Positions 48,733 to 57,805 of a DNA stretch of 64,000 nt are shown in pieces. Below the pieces are notes generated by a model that did no database searches, was not told the origin of the DNA, and saw nothing but the letters and a program-made list of their open reading frames with translations. The DNA is taken from NCBI RefSeq assembly GCF_018861125.1, contig NZ_JAHKQN010000013.1:283160-347159 (forward strand). The letters are read 5' to 3'. The stretch is from Cellulophaga baltica (GTDB lineage Bacteria > Bacteroidota > Bacteroidia > Flavobacteriales > Flavobacteriaceae). Numbering within the stretch: position 1 is the first letter of the stretch; each line of letters starts with the position of its first letter. A program made the position numbers and the translations under genes.

Positions 48733-49590
48733 CTAAATGAGATTGTTATTTGTTTTATCAATTGCTTTTTGATTTTTACCATCAATCCATTTTTGGCCAT
48801 ATATTCTACGCATTAAATTATCGTAATAACGCATTACAAAAATATTATATGCAGCCTTTCCAAAATGTAATGGATTACGAGCCAGAGCCCTTAGACTCAT
48901 AGAGAAACCAGGTGTAATGTATTTCATATAATGCCAATAACCTTCTGGCATATACAACACCTCTCCATGTTCTAAATAGGTTTTATAACCTGTTGCCTTT
49001 TTTAATGCTGGCCATTTTTCAAAATCAGGATTAGAAAAATTAATATCCTCATGCGTTATTAGCGAATGAGGTACTTTATATAAAAATTGATTTTGAGATT
49101 GATCAAAAAGAATAATCTCTTTTCTACCTTCAAAATGAATGTGAAATATATTTGCAAAATCTATATCATAGTGCATGAAAGTGTACGAATCTCTACCTCC
49201 AAAAAACAACATTGGAACCCCCTTCAATAATCGCAAACCAACATTAGGGAACTTGTAATCTTTTTGAAGTTGCGGTACTTCTTTTAGAGCATTCCATAAG
49301 AAAATACGAAACTTAGTAGGCTCTTTCTTAAGCAGATCAATATACTCCGCCATTTTCATTTTAGCATGCGGTTCGTTAAAACCATCTTCATGACTAACAG
49401 GCCTATCGTCATATAGCGGAACGACTTTATCACCAGCTAATTGTTTAATATAATCAAGATTCCATTTGGTAAATGCAGGCCAATCCTCAATAAACCTTTC
49501 TATAACAACAGGTTTTTGCGGTTTAAAATAATACTCAATAAAGTCTTCCTTTGTAATACTGCTTACCCTAGGAATATCTTGTAAATTCAA
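48733..49590 (-). CDS. JmjC/cupin_8-type Fe(II) 2-oxoglutarate oxygenase-like protein
   Basis: 285 residues, starting at TTG (49590; MNLQDIPRVSSITKEDFIEY). The cupin/JmjC barrel shows RDSYTFMHYDIDFANIFHIH with the HxD iron ligands (HYD) and GEVLYMPEGYWHYMKYI with the distal His. FEGRKEIILFDQSQ is the usual strand after the HxD motif. Relatives hydroxylate proteins, RNA or small molecules; the substrate is unknown. It lies 131 bases downstream of bioB on the same strand, beyond a terminator. Confidence 0.85.
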   Translation of the reverse strand: MNLQDIPRVSSITKEDFIEYYFKPQKPVVIERFIEDWPAFTKWNLDYIKQLAGDKVVPLYDDRPVSHEDGFNEPHAKMKMAEYIDLLKKEPTKFRIFLWNALKEVPQLQKDYKFPNVGLRLLKGVPMLFFGGRDSYTFMHYDIDFANIFHIHFEGRKEIILFDQSQNQFLYKVPHSLITHEDINFSNPDFEKWPALKKATGYKTYLEHGEVLYMPEGYWHYMKYITPGFSMSLRALARNPLHFGKAAYNIFVMRYYDNLMRRIYGQKWIDGKNQKAIDKTNNNLI

Positions 49591-49686
49591 TAGTAATAAA
49601 TTTTAAAATAAACTATAGCGTTATCTATTTTCACAAAATGACAACGCTTTAAAAAAGGTAATAAATTGGTTTTGGCTGGTAATTAA

Positions 49687-49714
49687 AAAAGCGCCTCGAT
49701 AACGAAGCACTTTT
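49687..49714 (-). terminator. Terminator of bioB
   Basis: On the minus strand AAAAGTGCTTCG-TTAT-CGAGGCGCTTTT, a 12-pair stem including G-U pairs, followed by Ts; 8 bases after the bioB stop. Confidence 0.8.
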
Positions 49715-49721
49715 ATATATT

Positions 49722-50813
49722 TTAAGAAAGTTTTGCCTTCGCTTTTGCTATTTCATTTCTTTCAATCTTATGCTCTGGGCGTGACCATTTTGGTTTTTCT
49801 CCTAAATTTTGATACTCAGAATCTGCCGCTTCAACAGTTTTTGGTTGTGAAACTTTAGTAAATGGTTTTTGAGAATTTAAACCTAAAAGTTTAAACATTG
49901 CCATATCATCATTAACATCAGGATTAGGTGTTGTTAATAATTTATCACCTGCAAAAATAGAATTTGCACCTGCAAAGAAACACATTGCCTGCCCTTCTCT
50001 ACTCATATCCGTTCTACCTGCCGATAAACGAACTTGTGTATCTGGCATAACAATTCTAGTTGTAGCAACCATTCTAATCATATCCCAAATAGGAATTGGC
50101 TCAAAATCTTCCATTGGAGTACCTTCAACAGGAACTAAAGCGTTAATTGGAACTGATTCTGGTTGCGGGTTAAGTGATGCCAAAGCTACTAGCATTCCTG
50201 CTCTATCTTCTAGCTTTTCACCCATTCCTATAATTCCACCACTACAAACTGTAACGTTAGTTTTACGAACATTACCTATAGTATCTAAACGATCTTCAAA
50301 TGCTCTTGTCGAAATTACATCTTTATAATAATCTTCTGATGTATCTAAATTATGATTGTACGCATACAAACCAGCTTCCGCCAAACGTTGTGCTTGATTT
50401 TCAGTAATCATACCTAAAGTACAACAAACCTCCATATCCAATTTGTTAATTGTACGAACCATTTCAAGCACTTGATCAAACTCAGGGCCATCTTTAACAT
50501 TACGCCAAGCAGCACCCATACACACTCTTGAACTTCCAGAAGCTTTTGCTCTTAACGCTTGAGCCTTAACATGTGGCACCGTCATTAAATCATTACCCTC
50601 AACACTTGTATGATAGCGAGCTGCTTGCGGACAATACCCACAATCTTCAGGGCAACCACCAGTTTTTATTGATAGTAATGTAGAAACCTGAACCGTATTT
50701 GGATCATGATTTTTTCTATGTATTGTAGCTGCATCATACAACAACTCCATCATAGGTTTATTATAAATGTCTAATATTTCTTCTTTTGTCCAATTATGTC
50801 TTGTCTCGCTCAT
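49722..50813 (-). CDS. bioB: Biotin synthase
   Basis: BioB is the radical-SAM enzyme that inserts sulfur into dethiobiotin. I take the ATG at 50813 (MSETRHNWTKEEILDIYNKP, 363 residues); an ATG three codons upstream (50822) is equally possible. The radical-SAM motif CPEDCGYCPQ is at about 55-64, with the second-cluster cysteines in the SSRVCMGAAWR and VCCTLG regions, and Arg in the VRLSAGR motif (about 257-263). It is the last step of the biotin locus but in a separate transcript from bioF-bioA. Confidence 0.97.
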   Translation of the reverse strand: MSETRHNWTKEEILDIYNKPMMELLYDAATIHRKNHDPNTVQVSTLLSIKTGGCPEDCGYCPQAARYHTSVEGNDLMTVPHVKAQALRAKASGSSRVCMGAAWRNVKDGPEFDQVLEMVRTINKLDMEVCCTLGMITENQAQRLAEAGLYAYNHNLDTSEDYYKDVISTRAFEDRLDTIGNVRKTNVTVCSGGIIGMGEKLEDRAGMLVALASLNPQPESVPINALVPVEGTPMEDFEPIPIWDMIRMVATTRIVMPDTQVRLSAGRTDMSREGQAMCFFAGANSIFAGDKLLTTPNPDVNDDMAMFKLLGLNSQKPFTKVSQPKTVEAADSEYQNLGEKPKWSRPEHKIERNEIAKAKAKLS

Positions 50814-50890
50814 ATAGCTCATTTAATCAATTCACAAAAATAACTTATTTGTAATTCAAATCCCAATAAAGAAATTGCTGATTAATGATA

Positions 50891-50922
50891 AAGCCCTGTT
50901 GAATTTACATTCCACAGGGCTT
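50891..50922 (-). terminator. Stem-loop after the flotillin gene
   Basis: Arms AAGCCCTGT (50891-50899) and complement (50914-50922), 14-base loop. The minus-strand tail is only weakly T-rich, so termination may be partial. Confidence 0.55.
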
Positions 50923-50949
50923 CAATTTTACACAAGAATTATATTTTAT

Positions 50950-52377
50950 TTATTCTTTATTAGAAGTATTATCTTCTATTTCTCCTTTAATTTCTTCGGC
51001 ATTAACGTCTTTACCTTTTAGGTATTCTGGCAATTGCATACCTGCCATATTAAACATTTCTTGAAGTGGTGGAACTGATTTATACATTCCTGAAATAAAG
51101 TTAGCCGTTGAACCTTTACCATCAGCAGATTTTGCACCTGAATCCCAAACAGTAACCTTATCGATTTTAATGTTTTTGATAGCTTCAGCTTGTGTTTTTA
51201 CTAATTCCGGAAGTTTATCTGCCACCAATAACAATACTGCATCTTTAGGATTATTACCTGCTGCTTTTACAATTTCATCAAGACCTTGCGCTTGTTTAGT
51301 TAAAACCTCAAACAAACCTTGTGCTTCTGCTTGTGCTTTAAACAAAATCGCATCAGCCTCACCTTTTGCAATGCGTCTTGTACGCTCTGCATCTGCTTCA
51401 GCATCAATTTCTACTTTTCTTTTATCAATTTCTGCAGGTACAACAATATCTGCCATTTGAGAACTACGCACACGTTCAGCTCTCGCTAATTCAGCATCTT
51501 TTTCAGCAGCATATGATTCCTCTAATGCTTTTGCTGATTGTACTTTTTCTGAAGCTATCGCAGTACGCTCAGCTTCCGCTTCTCTTTGTCGACGTAGTGA
51601 ATCAGAGTTTGCAACATTTATTTTTGCAATATTTTCCCCCTCTACTGCTTGCGCATTTGCAGCAGCAACTTGTGTGCGTTCATCTTGCAAAGCATTTGCC
51701 TCACCAATAGAACCATCTCTATTTTTTTCAGCAACAGACTTACGAGCGGCATTAATTGCATGCGCGGCAGCCTCTTTACCTAATGCCTCAATATAGCCAG
51801 ATTCATCAACAATATCTGTAATATTTACGTTGATTAATTTTAGACCTACTTTTTTTAATTCCGATTCAACACTTTTAGAAATGTTTGTCAAAAACTTATC
51901 TCTATCTGAATTAATTTCTTCAATATCCATTGAAGCAACAACCAAACGTAATTGACCAAAAATAATTTCTTTTGCTAAATCTTGCACATCCTGCATGCCT
52001 TGCCCTAATAAACGCTCAGCAGCATTCTGCATAATCCCAGGCTCTGTAGAAATACCAATTGTAAATCTTGAAGGTACATTTACACGAATGTTTTGCTTAC
52101 TTAACGCATTTACAAGATTCACCTCAATAGAAATAGGTGTTAAATCTAAAAACTCATAATCTTGAATTACCGGCCAAACGAATGCCGCTCCACCATGAAT
52201 ACAGCGAGCAGAATTTCCGTTACCTACTTTTCCATACACTACCAATATTCTATCGGAAGGACACCTTTTATATCTACGTATAAAAGAGATAATAATGATA
52301 AATAAAAATAAAATTGCAAAACCAATGGTTAGCAAAGTAGCAACGCCGCTACCCAATTGTAATGGTAATAATAGCAT
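50950..52377 (-). CDS. Flotillin-like SPFH/Band-7 membrane protein
   Basis: 475 residues. One N-terminal TM helix (about 12-33), then an SPFH domain (about 36-230; GGAAFVWPVIQDYEFLDLTP, VNVNITDIVDESGYIEALG), a long Ala/Glu/Arg coiled coil (about 210-375; rich in EAEAERTA-type repeats) and a C-terminal region. It is of the flotillin/YqiK type that builds membrane microdomains. The NfeD-like gene precedes it by 4 bases, the standard pair. Both sit inside the biotin locus without an obvious functional link. Confidence 0.93.
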   Translation of the reverse strand: MLLLPLQLGSGVATLLTIGFAILFLFIIIISFIRRYKRCPSDRILVVYGKVGNGNSARCIHGGAAFVWPVIQDYEFLDLTPISIEVNLVNALSKQNIRVNVPSRFTIGISTEPGIMQNAAERLLGQGMQDVQDLAKEIIFGQLRLVVASMDIEEINSDRDKFLTNISKSVESELKKVGLKLINVNITDIVDESGYIEALGKEAAAHAINAARKSVAEKNRDGSIGEANALQDERTQVAAANAQAVEGENIAKINVANSDSLRRQREAEAERTAIASEKVQSAKALEESYAAEKDAELARAERVRSSQMADIVVPAEIDKRKVEIDAEADAERTRRIAKGEADAILFKAQAEAQGLFEVLTKQAQGLDEIVKAAGNNPKDAVLLLVADKLPELVKTQAEAIKNIKIDKVTVWDSGAKSADGKGSTANFISGMYKSVPPLQEMFNMAGMQLPEYLKGKDVNAEEIKGEIEDNTSNKE

Positions 52378-52381
52378 GTAG

Positions 52382-52957
52382 TTATTTATTTAGTAATTCA
52401 ACAATTAAAATTCCGTTGTCAGTGATTTTAGTAACGCAAACAACGTTACCTTGGGTCAAATCAATTAATTCTTCCGTTAAGGCATCAAGTTCTCTTAAAG
52501 TACCTTGAACTGTAATACTTACTTTACCAACTTTAGACCTGTTAGCACCAATAGTTAGGTAAACTTCGCCTACTTGATTTATTGCATTTGCTAATTTTAA
52601 CGTACCACTACTTTGAAGTCTGGCTAGATAATAAAACAGTGACGCCATTGCAAACATCATTATTAAACCGCAAATAATTGAAATTACGACAACTAGGTAT
52701 TTTGGCAAATCAGCATCGAGAGATGCAATACCTGACCATCCGAAAATGGTGAAAAAACCAACTAAATTTTTGAAAGACAAAAATTGAAATTCAATACCAG
52801 TATCACTTTCTATCTCCGCATCTATATCGCCATCAAGATCATCTCCTCCTCCTAACAGCGTTAGTATTAACAATACTATAAAAATTATGGAAGCGACACA
52901 TGCTATAATCCAATATATTTTTTCAAATATTGACAAGGCATCAAACCATATTTCCAT
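52382..52957 (-). CDS. NfeD-like OB-fold membrane protein
   Basis: 191 residues with TM helices at about 12-33, 63-80 and 88-112, then a C-terminal OB fold (about 120-190; INQVGEVYLTIGANRSKVGK, ITVQGTLRELDALTEELIDL) of the NfeD type. Such proteins act with flotillin-like partners in membrane organisation and stress. It lies 4 bases upstream of the flotillin gene and 18 bases after the ketoacyl synthase gene, so it is probably co-transcribed with both. Confidence 0.88.
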   Translation of the reverse strand: MEIWFDALSIFEKIYWIIACVASIIFIVLLILTLLGGGDDLDGDIDAEIESDTGIEFQFLSFKNLVGFFTIFGWSGIASLDADLPKYLVVVISIICGLIMMFAMASLFYYLARLQSSGTLKLANAINQVGEVYLTIGANRSKVGKVSITVQGTLRELDALTEELIDLTQGNVVCVTKITDNGILIVELLNK

Positions 52958-52975
52958 AGAATTATATTTTATTAG

Positions 52976-54136
52976 TTAGGTTACTTTTTTCAATAATATA
53001 CTTACTGCATTCCCTCCAAAACCAACAGCATTTACTAATACTTTTGATATTTTATTTGGAAGCTCACCTGATTTCACATAAGGCACTTTAATTGCTTTCT
53101 GATGTTGAATCATTAAAACTGCTAGCTCTAAACTCAACATTCCTGAAGCTCCGAAAGTATGCCCTATCTTCCACTTATTTGTAGTACAAAACGGTCTTTT
53201 GTTACAGAATATTTCATTAATTGCTAAAACTTCTGAAGAGTCTCCTTTTCTAGTACCTGGAGCATGCATTACTATTACATCTACCTCATCAGGGTTTGTA
53301 TCACCTAAAGCCATTTTCATAGAGCGTTGAAAACAAACAGCATCAGTTGAAATAGATATATTATGTTCTAAAATTTCAGTGGCATAACCAACACCTTCAA
53401 TAACTGCTAACGCATTATCCGGAACTCCTTTTTCTAAACACACTACTGAAGCTCCTTCACCCAAAACCATTGTGTTTTGGGTTTTATTTAAATCTAAAGC
53501 CAAACAAGGATATTCAACCTCTTCACGTGCGTAAATTTTTAATGCTTTAATCTGCGCTATAGTAAAAGGTGTTAACGGAGCCTCACTACCACCAACCATA
53601 AATTTATCTGCCATGCCACCTTTTAGCCAAGCTACGCCATTTAATAAAGAATGTAAAGCTGTTGAACAGGTAATGGAATGTGATATTTCTGGTCCTTGAG
53701 TTTGTAAATCATGTGCAATCCAAGAAGAAATATTACCTAAGGTAGTTGTTGGCGATGCTAATGTTGACGATTTTTTATCATTTAAATATTCTTGATGGTA
53801 TTTTTCAAATAATGATGTTGCTCCTCGTGATGACCCAATATTGATTCCAAAATTATCACCCGCTGACCAACCTGCTTGTGCCATTGCTTGTCTTGATGCA
53901 AAAAGGGTAAACAGTACACTATCATCTAAATTTTTATATTTGGCATCGGATAACTTTAGCTTTTCAACTGCTTCAACCCCTTCTTCGGTTAAAGCACCAA
54001 CCCAAGTGGAAACAGCTTCAAAATTTCTTTTAGTTAAAAAATGAGTGTCTTTTTGGTAAGCATTCCAAATTTCTTCTTGTGTAATACCCAATGGAGAAAT
54101 TGAAGAAATAGCTGTAATTGAAATATCTTCTTTCAA
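52976..54136 (-). CDS. Beta-ketoacyl synthase-like protein in the biotin locus
   Basis: 386 residues, starting at TTG (54136), 7 bases after bioA. The condensing-enzyme triad is intact: Cys in SITCSTALHSLLNGV, His in VIVMHAPGTRKGDSSE, His in KIGHTFGASGMLSLE. The glycine-rich end AVGFGGNAVSILL is family-typical. It is shorter than FabF (about 410). Placement behind bioA suggests a part in making or handling the pimeloyl chain, since no bioC, bioH or bioG-like gene is here. That is inference. Confidence 0.88.
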   Translation of the reverse strand: MKEDISITAISSISPLGITQEEIWNAYQKDTHFLTKRNFEAVSTWVGALTEEGVEAVEKLKLSDAKYKNLDDSVLFTLFASRQAMAQAGWSAGDNFGINIGSSRGATSLFEKYHQEYLNDKKSSTLASPTTTLGNISSWIAHDLQTQGPEISHSITCSTALHSLLNGVAWLKGGMADKFMVGGSEAPLTPFTIAQIKALKIYAREEVEYPCLALDLNKTQNTMVLGEGASVVCLEKGVPDNALAVIEGVGYATEILEHNISISTDAVCFQRSMKMALGDTNPDEVDVIVMHAPGTRKGDSSEVLAINEIFCNKRPFCTTNKWKIGHTFGASGMLSLELAVLMIQHQKAIKVPYVKSGELPNKISKVLVNAVGFGGNAVSILLKKVT

Positions 54137-54143
54137 AACGTCT

Positions 54144-55412
54144 TTAAATTTTTGCTAAAATAGCTTTAATAGAACTGTAAATTTTTTGTAATTGCTCATC
54201 TGTAATTACATAGGGAGCTGAAATATAAATCGTAGCTCCTAAAGGGCGCAGGAACACACCACTATCCATAAAATGTTTCAATAATTGATCTCTTAAATTA
54301 CCGTAACGTTCCATTTTAATATTCAAATCTAATGCGAAAATAGTACCTGTTTGTCTTGTTCGAGCAACTTTAGGGTGCACTTTAACTTCTTCATTAAATT
54401 GTTGATGCGAAGCGATTACTCGTTTCATACTCTGTTGCATCTCATCGGACTGCAACAACTCTATACCAGCTATCGCTGACGCACAAGCTAAAGGATTTGC
54501 CGTATACGTATGCCCATGAAATAAGCCTTTTGCAATATCTGTGCTATAAAAAGCATCGTAAATTTTTTGAGTACAACTCGTAGCTCCCATAGGCACCATA
54601 CCAGCAGTAAGTGCTTTAGACATACAAATTATATTTGGCTTTTCAGTTAAATAATCTGATGCAAAATATTTTCCAGTTTTACCAAAACCAGTCATTACCT
54701 CATCGGCAATTGTGATTACATCATACTTTTTTAACAACTTAAGTATCTCACCAAGTCCGTCTACATCATGCATTTGCATGGCAGCTGCACCTTGTATCAA
54801 TGGCTCATATATAAAACCTGCGATATCATTGTGTATCAACCGTTTTTCTAACTGTTCTAAGGTATGTGCTATATTTTCCTTTGTTGGTGGCGCAACTCGT
54901 TCTACAGTGATAAAAAACTCTTCAAAAGATCCGTTGTAAACTGACAAATCAGAAACAGACATAGCACCGAAAGTATCACCATGAAATGCATCATCAAAAG
55001 CTAATAAGACATTACGTTTATTACCTTGATTAAAATGATACTGAATAGCCATTTTGATTCCAATTTCTGTTGATGTAGAACCATTATCAGAAAAGAATAT
55101 TTTTTGTTGGTTATCAGGTAGAATTTCCATCAATTTTTCTGACAACTGTACCGCTGGCTCATGGGTGAAACCACTAAAGACAACCTGATCTAATTGTTGC
55201 ATTTGCGCATACACCTTTTCAATTATATAGTCATTACAATGCCCATAAACCGAGGTGTACCATGATGAAATTCCGTCTATATACTCCTTACCATCTTCAT
55301 CAGTTAAAATACAACCTTTAGCTTTTTTAATTGCCAACATAGTATCATGTATCTTATGCTGTGTTAAAGGGTGCCAAATGTGTTTTTTATCTCTTTCGGA
55401 TATATTTCCCAC
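54144..55412 (-). CDS. bioA: Adenosylmethionine-8-amino-7-oxononanoate aminotransferase
   Basis: 422 residues from a GTG at 55412 (MGNISERDKKHIWHPLTQHK). PLP enzyme that makes 7,8-diaminopelargonate using SAM as amino donor. It has SWYTSVYGHCND near 50, DAFHGDTFGAMSVS near 140, the Asp in TIADEVMTGFGKTG (about 240) and the PLP Lys in ICMSKALTAGMVPMG (about 270). It lies 113 bases after bioD and directly before the ketoacyl synthase gene. Confidence 0.97.
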   Translation of the reverse strand: MGNISERDKKHIWHPLTQHKIHDTMLAIKKAKGCILTDEDGKEYIDGISSWYTSVYGHCNDYIIEKVYAQMQQLDQVVFSGFTHEPAVQLSEKLMEILPDNQQKIFFSDNGSTSTEIGIKMAIQYHFNQGNKRNVLLAFDDAFHGDTFGAMSVSDLSVYNGSFEEFFITVERVAPPTKENIAHTLEQLEKRLIHNDIAGFIYEPLIQGAAAMQMHDVDGLGEILKLLKKYDVITIADEVMTGFGKTGKYFASDYLTEKPNIICMSKALTAGMVPMGATSCTQKIYDAFYSTDIAKGLFHGHTYTANPLACASAIAGIELLQSDEMQQSMKRVIASHQQFNEEVKVHPKVARTRQTGTIFALDLNIKMERYGNLRDQLLKHFMDSGVFLRPLGATIYISAPYVITDEQLQKIYSSIKAILAKI

Positions 55413-55525
55413 TAGAAAATTATTTAATAATTATATTTATTTTTTTCTAGTACAAAGATGCTAATTAATAGCCAGAATAAGCTATAAATAGCACTTAATA
55501 CTTCCGACAACAAATATTGACTTAA

Positions 55526-56143
55526 TTATAATTCTTGTAAGGCTTTTTTAAACTTATTAGCATATTTTTTCACTGTAGTTTTATCAAAAAATGGTTCTTC
55601 ATCTATTCTACCAATACACTTTACTCCAGTTTTCTTAAGAATTATTTCTTCTGTTTCAGGTTGCTCATCACCACTAAAAATCAAGGAAACATTATATCCT
55701 TTAAATTCTAACCACATAACAGTAAGTAACGTATGGTTTATACTGCCCAAATAATGTCTTGACACTACAATTACCTCATAATTCGGCATAATAATATCTA
55801 AAATAGTATCATGATCATTTAAAGGAACTAACAAACCACCAGCTCCTTCAATAACTAAATTATTTTCTGTTTCCGGTTCTTCTATTTTTTCTCTATCAAT
55901 AACAATTCCATCAATCTTCGCAGCAGCATGCGGACTCATAGGTGTGTTTAATGCGTAACTGTTTTTATGAAAAACTGTTTTATCATTTGAAATAAGATCT
56001 TTAACCTTGTGGGTATCGGACGTTTCTAAATCACCTGCTTGTATTGGTTTCCAATAATCTGCCTCAAGTGCTTCCACTAAAATTGCTGATGCTATTGTTT
56101 TTCCTACCTCAGTAGATATTCCTGTTACAAAAAATTGTTTCAT
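55526..56143 (-). CDS. bioD: Dethiobiotin synthetase
   Basis: 205 residues. ATP-dependent carboxylation of diaminopelargonate to dethiobiotin. The P-loop is GISTEVGKTIASAILVEAL at about 8-26 with the diagnostic TxVGKT form. YWKPIQAGDLETSDT (about 31-45) and VIEGAGGLLVPLND (about 97-110) match the family. Follows the DUF2007 gene by 4 bases. Confidence 0.96.
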   Translation of the reverse strand: MKQFFVTGISTEVGKTIASAILVEALEADYWKPIQAGDLETSDTHKVKDLISNDKTVFHKNSYALNTPMSPHAAAKIDGIVIDREKIEEPETENNLVIEGAGGLLVPLNDHDTILDIIMPNYEVIVVSRHYLGSINHTLLTVMWLEFKGYNVSLIFSGDEQPETEEIILKKTGVKCIGRIDEEPFFDKTTVKKYANKFKKALQEL

Positions 56144-56147
56144 GAAT

Positions 56148-56531
56148 TTAATATGGTTTTGTAATTATATTACAGTTTAAACATTTAAACTTTCTTTTTT
56201 CGAAAAATGGGAACAGCTTATGGAATATACTTTTACGCTCATAATAACTTTCTGATTTTTGAGCTTTACAATTTGGGCAAGTAATTGGCTGACCATTATC
56301 ACCTATAGCATAACTACGTATGCTATCATAAATTTCTCTAGCTCTCTCTTCATCTTCGGTAAACACTTGAATTTTAGCACCGCCGACAGCATTACTAATT
56401 AAAGGGTCTGAATTAACGATGTTTCCATCTTTTACAAAAACTTGAATACCTTCGGATTCTAATTTAAGTTTAAAAATTTCAAGATCAGCAACATATTCAA
56501 ATGCTGCTACGGTTGTAAATTTATCAGCCAT
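56148..56531 (-). CDS. DUF2007 domain protein with zinc knuckles
   Basis: 127 residues. The N-terminal DUF2007 (putative signal-transducing) domain spans about 1-70 (TTVAAFEYVADLEIFKLKLE, EGIQVFVKDGNIV, GAKIQVFTEDEERAREI). The C-terminal half has CPNC and CLNC knuckles (about 84-122), likely one zinc site. It overlaps bioF by 8 bases and precedes bioD by 4, so it is translated with the biotin genes, but DUF2007 has no known biotin role. Confidence 0.83.
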   Translation of the reverse strand: MADKFTTVAAFEYVADLEIFKLKLESEGIQVFVKDGNIVNSDPLISNAVGGAKIQVFTEDEERAREIYDSIRSYAIGDNGQPITCPNCKAQKSESYYERKSIFHKLFPFFEKRKFKCLNCNIITKPY

Positions 56532-57678
56532 TATTGTAATTTTTGTTTAAGGTAACTAATAAATTTTTAATTTCTTCTTTTGAATTATAGCTGTGCAAAC
56601 AAAAACGTAAACGCTCTTGCCCACTAGGTACTGTGGGCGACAGAATTGGTTTAACAGAATACCCCTTCTCTTCTATTTTTAAAGCTAATTTTTTTACGTT
56701 ATCAATGCCTGAAATAACACTACACTGTATTGCAGCCTCACTTTTAATAAATAATGAAGCTATATTTAATTCTTCTATTTGATTTTTGAAAAAAGAGATG
56801 TTTTCTAATAATTTTTCTCTGTTTTTATTTTGACGTAAAAGCTCTTGATAGGCACTAATTATAGTTGCTACAGCATGTGGTGATAAACCAGTGGTATAAA
56901 TAAAACTACGCGCAAAATTCACCAAATAGTTTTTCAATTGTATACTACCCAAAACTGCAGCTCCATGACAACCCATTGCTTTGCCAAAAGTTACAATTTG
57001 TGCAAAAACCTGATCTTGAATCCCTAATTCATGAAGTAAACCTTGCCCTTTATCACCAAAAACACCAATAGCATGGGCCTCATCAACAATAAAATGGAAG
57101 TTATTATCAGTTGTAAAATCAGCAAACGCTTTTAAATTAGGTGAATCACCATCCATAGAAAAAACTGACTCTGTAACAATGTAAACTTCATTCTCTGTGC
57201 TAACCACAAGTCTTTCCACCAACTGCTTTAAATCTTCTATTTCGTTATGTTTAAATTTATATGCTTTAGCGTTACTCATCGCAATACCATCACGAATACT
57301 GGCATGAACATATTCGTCATAAAAAACAAGATCACCACGCTGTAAAACAGCACTAAAAAAACCAATATTGGCATCATAACCAGAGTTAAACACTAAAGCT
57401 GCTTCAACATGATGAAAGTCTATAATTGTATTTTCTAGTTGCGAATACAAATTATGATTACCAGAAATTAACCTAGAACCAGTTGCTCCGTTCTGTTTAA
57501 AGTTATTAGCAAAAAGTAATTGTGAAGCATTCTCAAATATTACTTTGTTTTTAGAAAAACCAATATAATCGTTAGAATAAAAATCAATTAAATTATTGGA
57601 ATTCGGCAAAATTCGCAATGCATTTTTTTGCTTACGATTTTCTAACTTTCTACTCAGTTTTTTGGGAAAAATTGGCAT
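56524..57678 (-). CDS. bioF: 8-amino-7-oxononanoate synthase
   Basis: I use the ATG at 57678 (MPIFPKKLSRKLENRKQKNA), giving 384 residues; an upstream in-frame start would add 24 residues with no family match. PLP enzyme joining pimeloyl-thioester and alanine. Markers are SNDYIGFSKN near 38, NGATGSRLISGNH near 70, DEAHAIGVFGDKGQG near 198 and the PLP Lys in IVTFGKAMGCHGAAV (about 235). First gene of the bioF-DUF2007-bioD-bioA-KAS-nfeD-flotillin run. Confidence 0.96.
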   Translation of the reverse strand: MPIFPKKLSRKLENRKQKNALRILPNSNNLIDFYSNDYIGFSKNKVIFENASQLLFANNFKQNGATGSRLISGNHNLYSQLENTIIDFHHVEAALVFNSGYDANIGFFSAVLQRGDLVFYDEYVHASIRDGIAMSNAKAYKFKHNEIEDLKQLVERLVVSTENEVYIVTESVFSMDGDSPNLKAFADFTTDNNFHFIVDEAHAIGVFGDKGQGLLHELGIQDQVFAQIVTFGKAMGCHGAAVLGSIQLKNYLVNFARSFIYTTGLSPHAVATIISAYQELLRQNKNREKLLENISFFKNQIEELNIASLFIKSEAAIQCSVISGIDNVKKLALKIEEKGYSVKPILSPTVPSGQERLRFCLHSYNSKEEIKNLLVTLNKNYNNG

Positions 57679-57805
57679 ACTGTAAAGGTAAAAATTATCA
57701 TTAATATATGCCGCAAGAAAAGTTAATTCGGAATTTACTTTTTTTAACAAAAAGGTAAAATATATATAAACACTATCTTAGTAGCATTACTAAAACACTC
57801 TTTAA

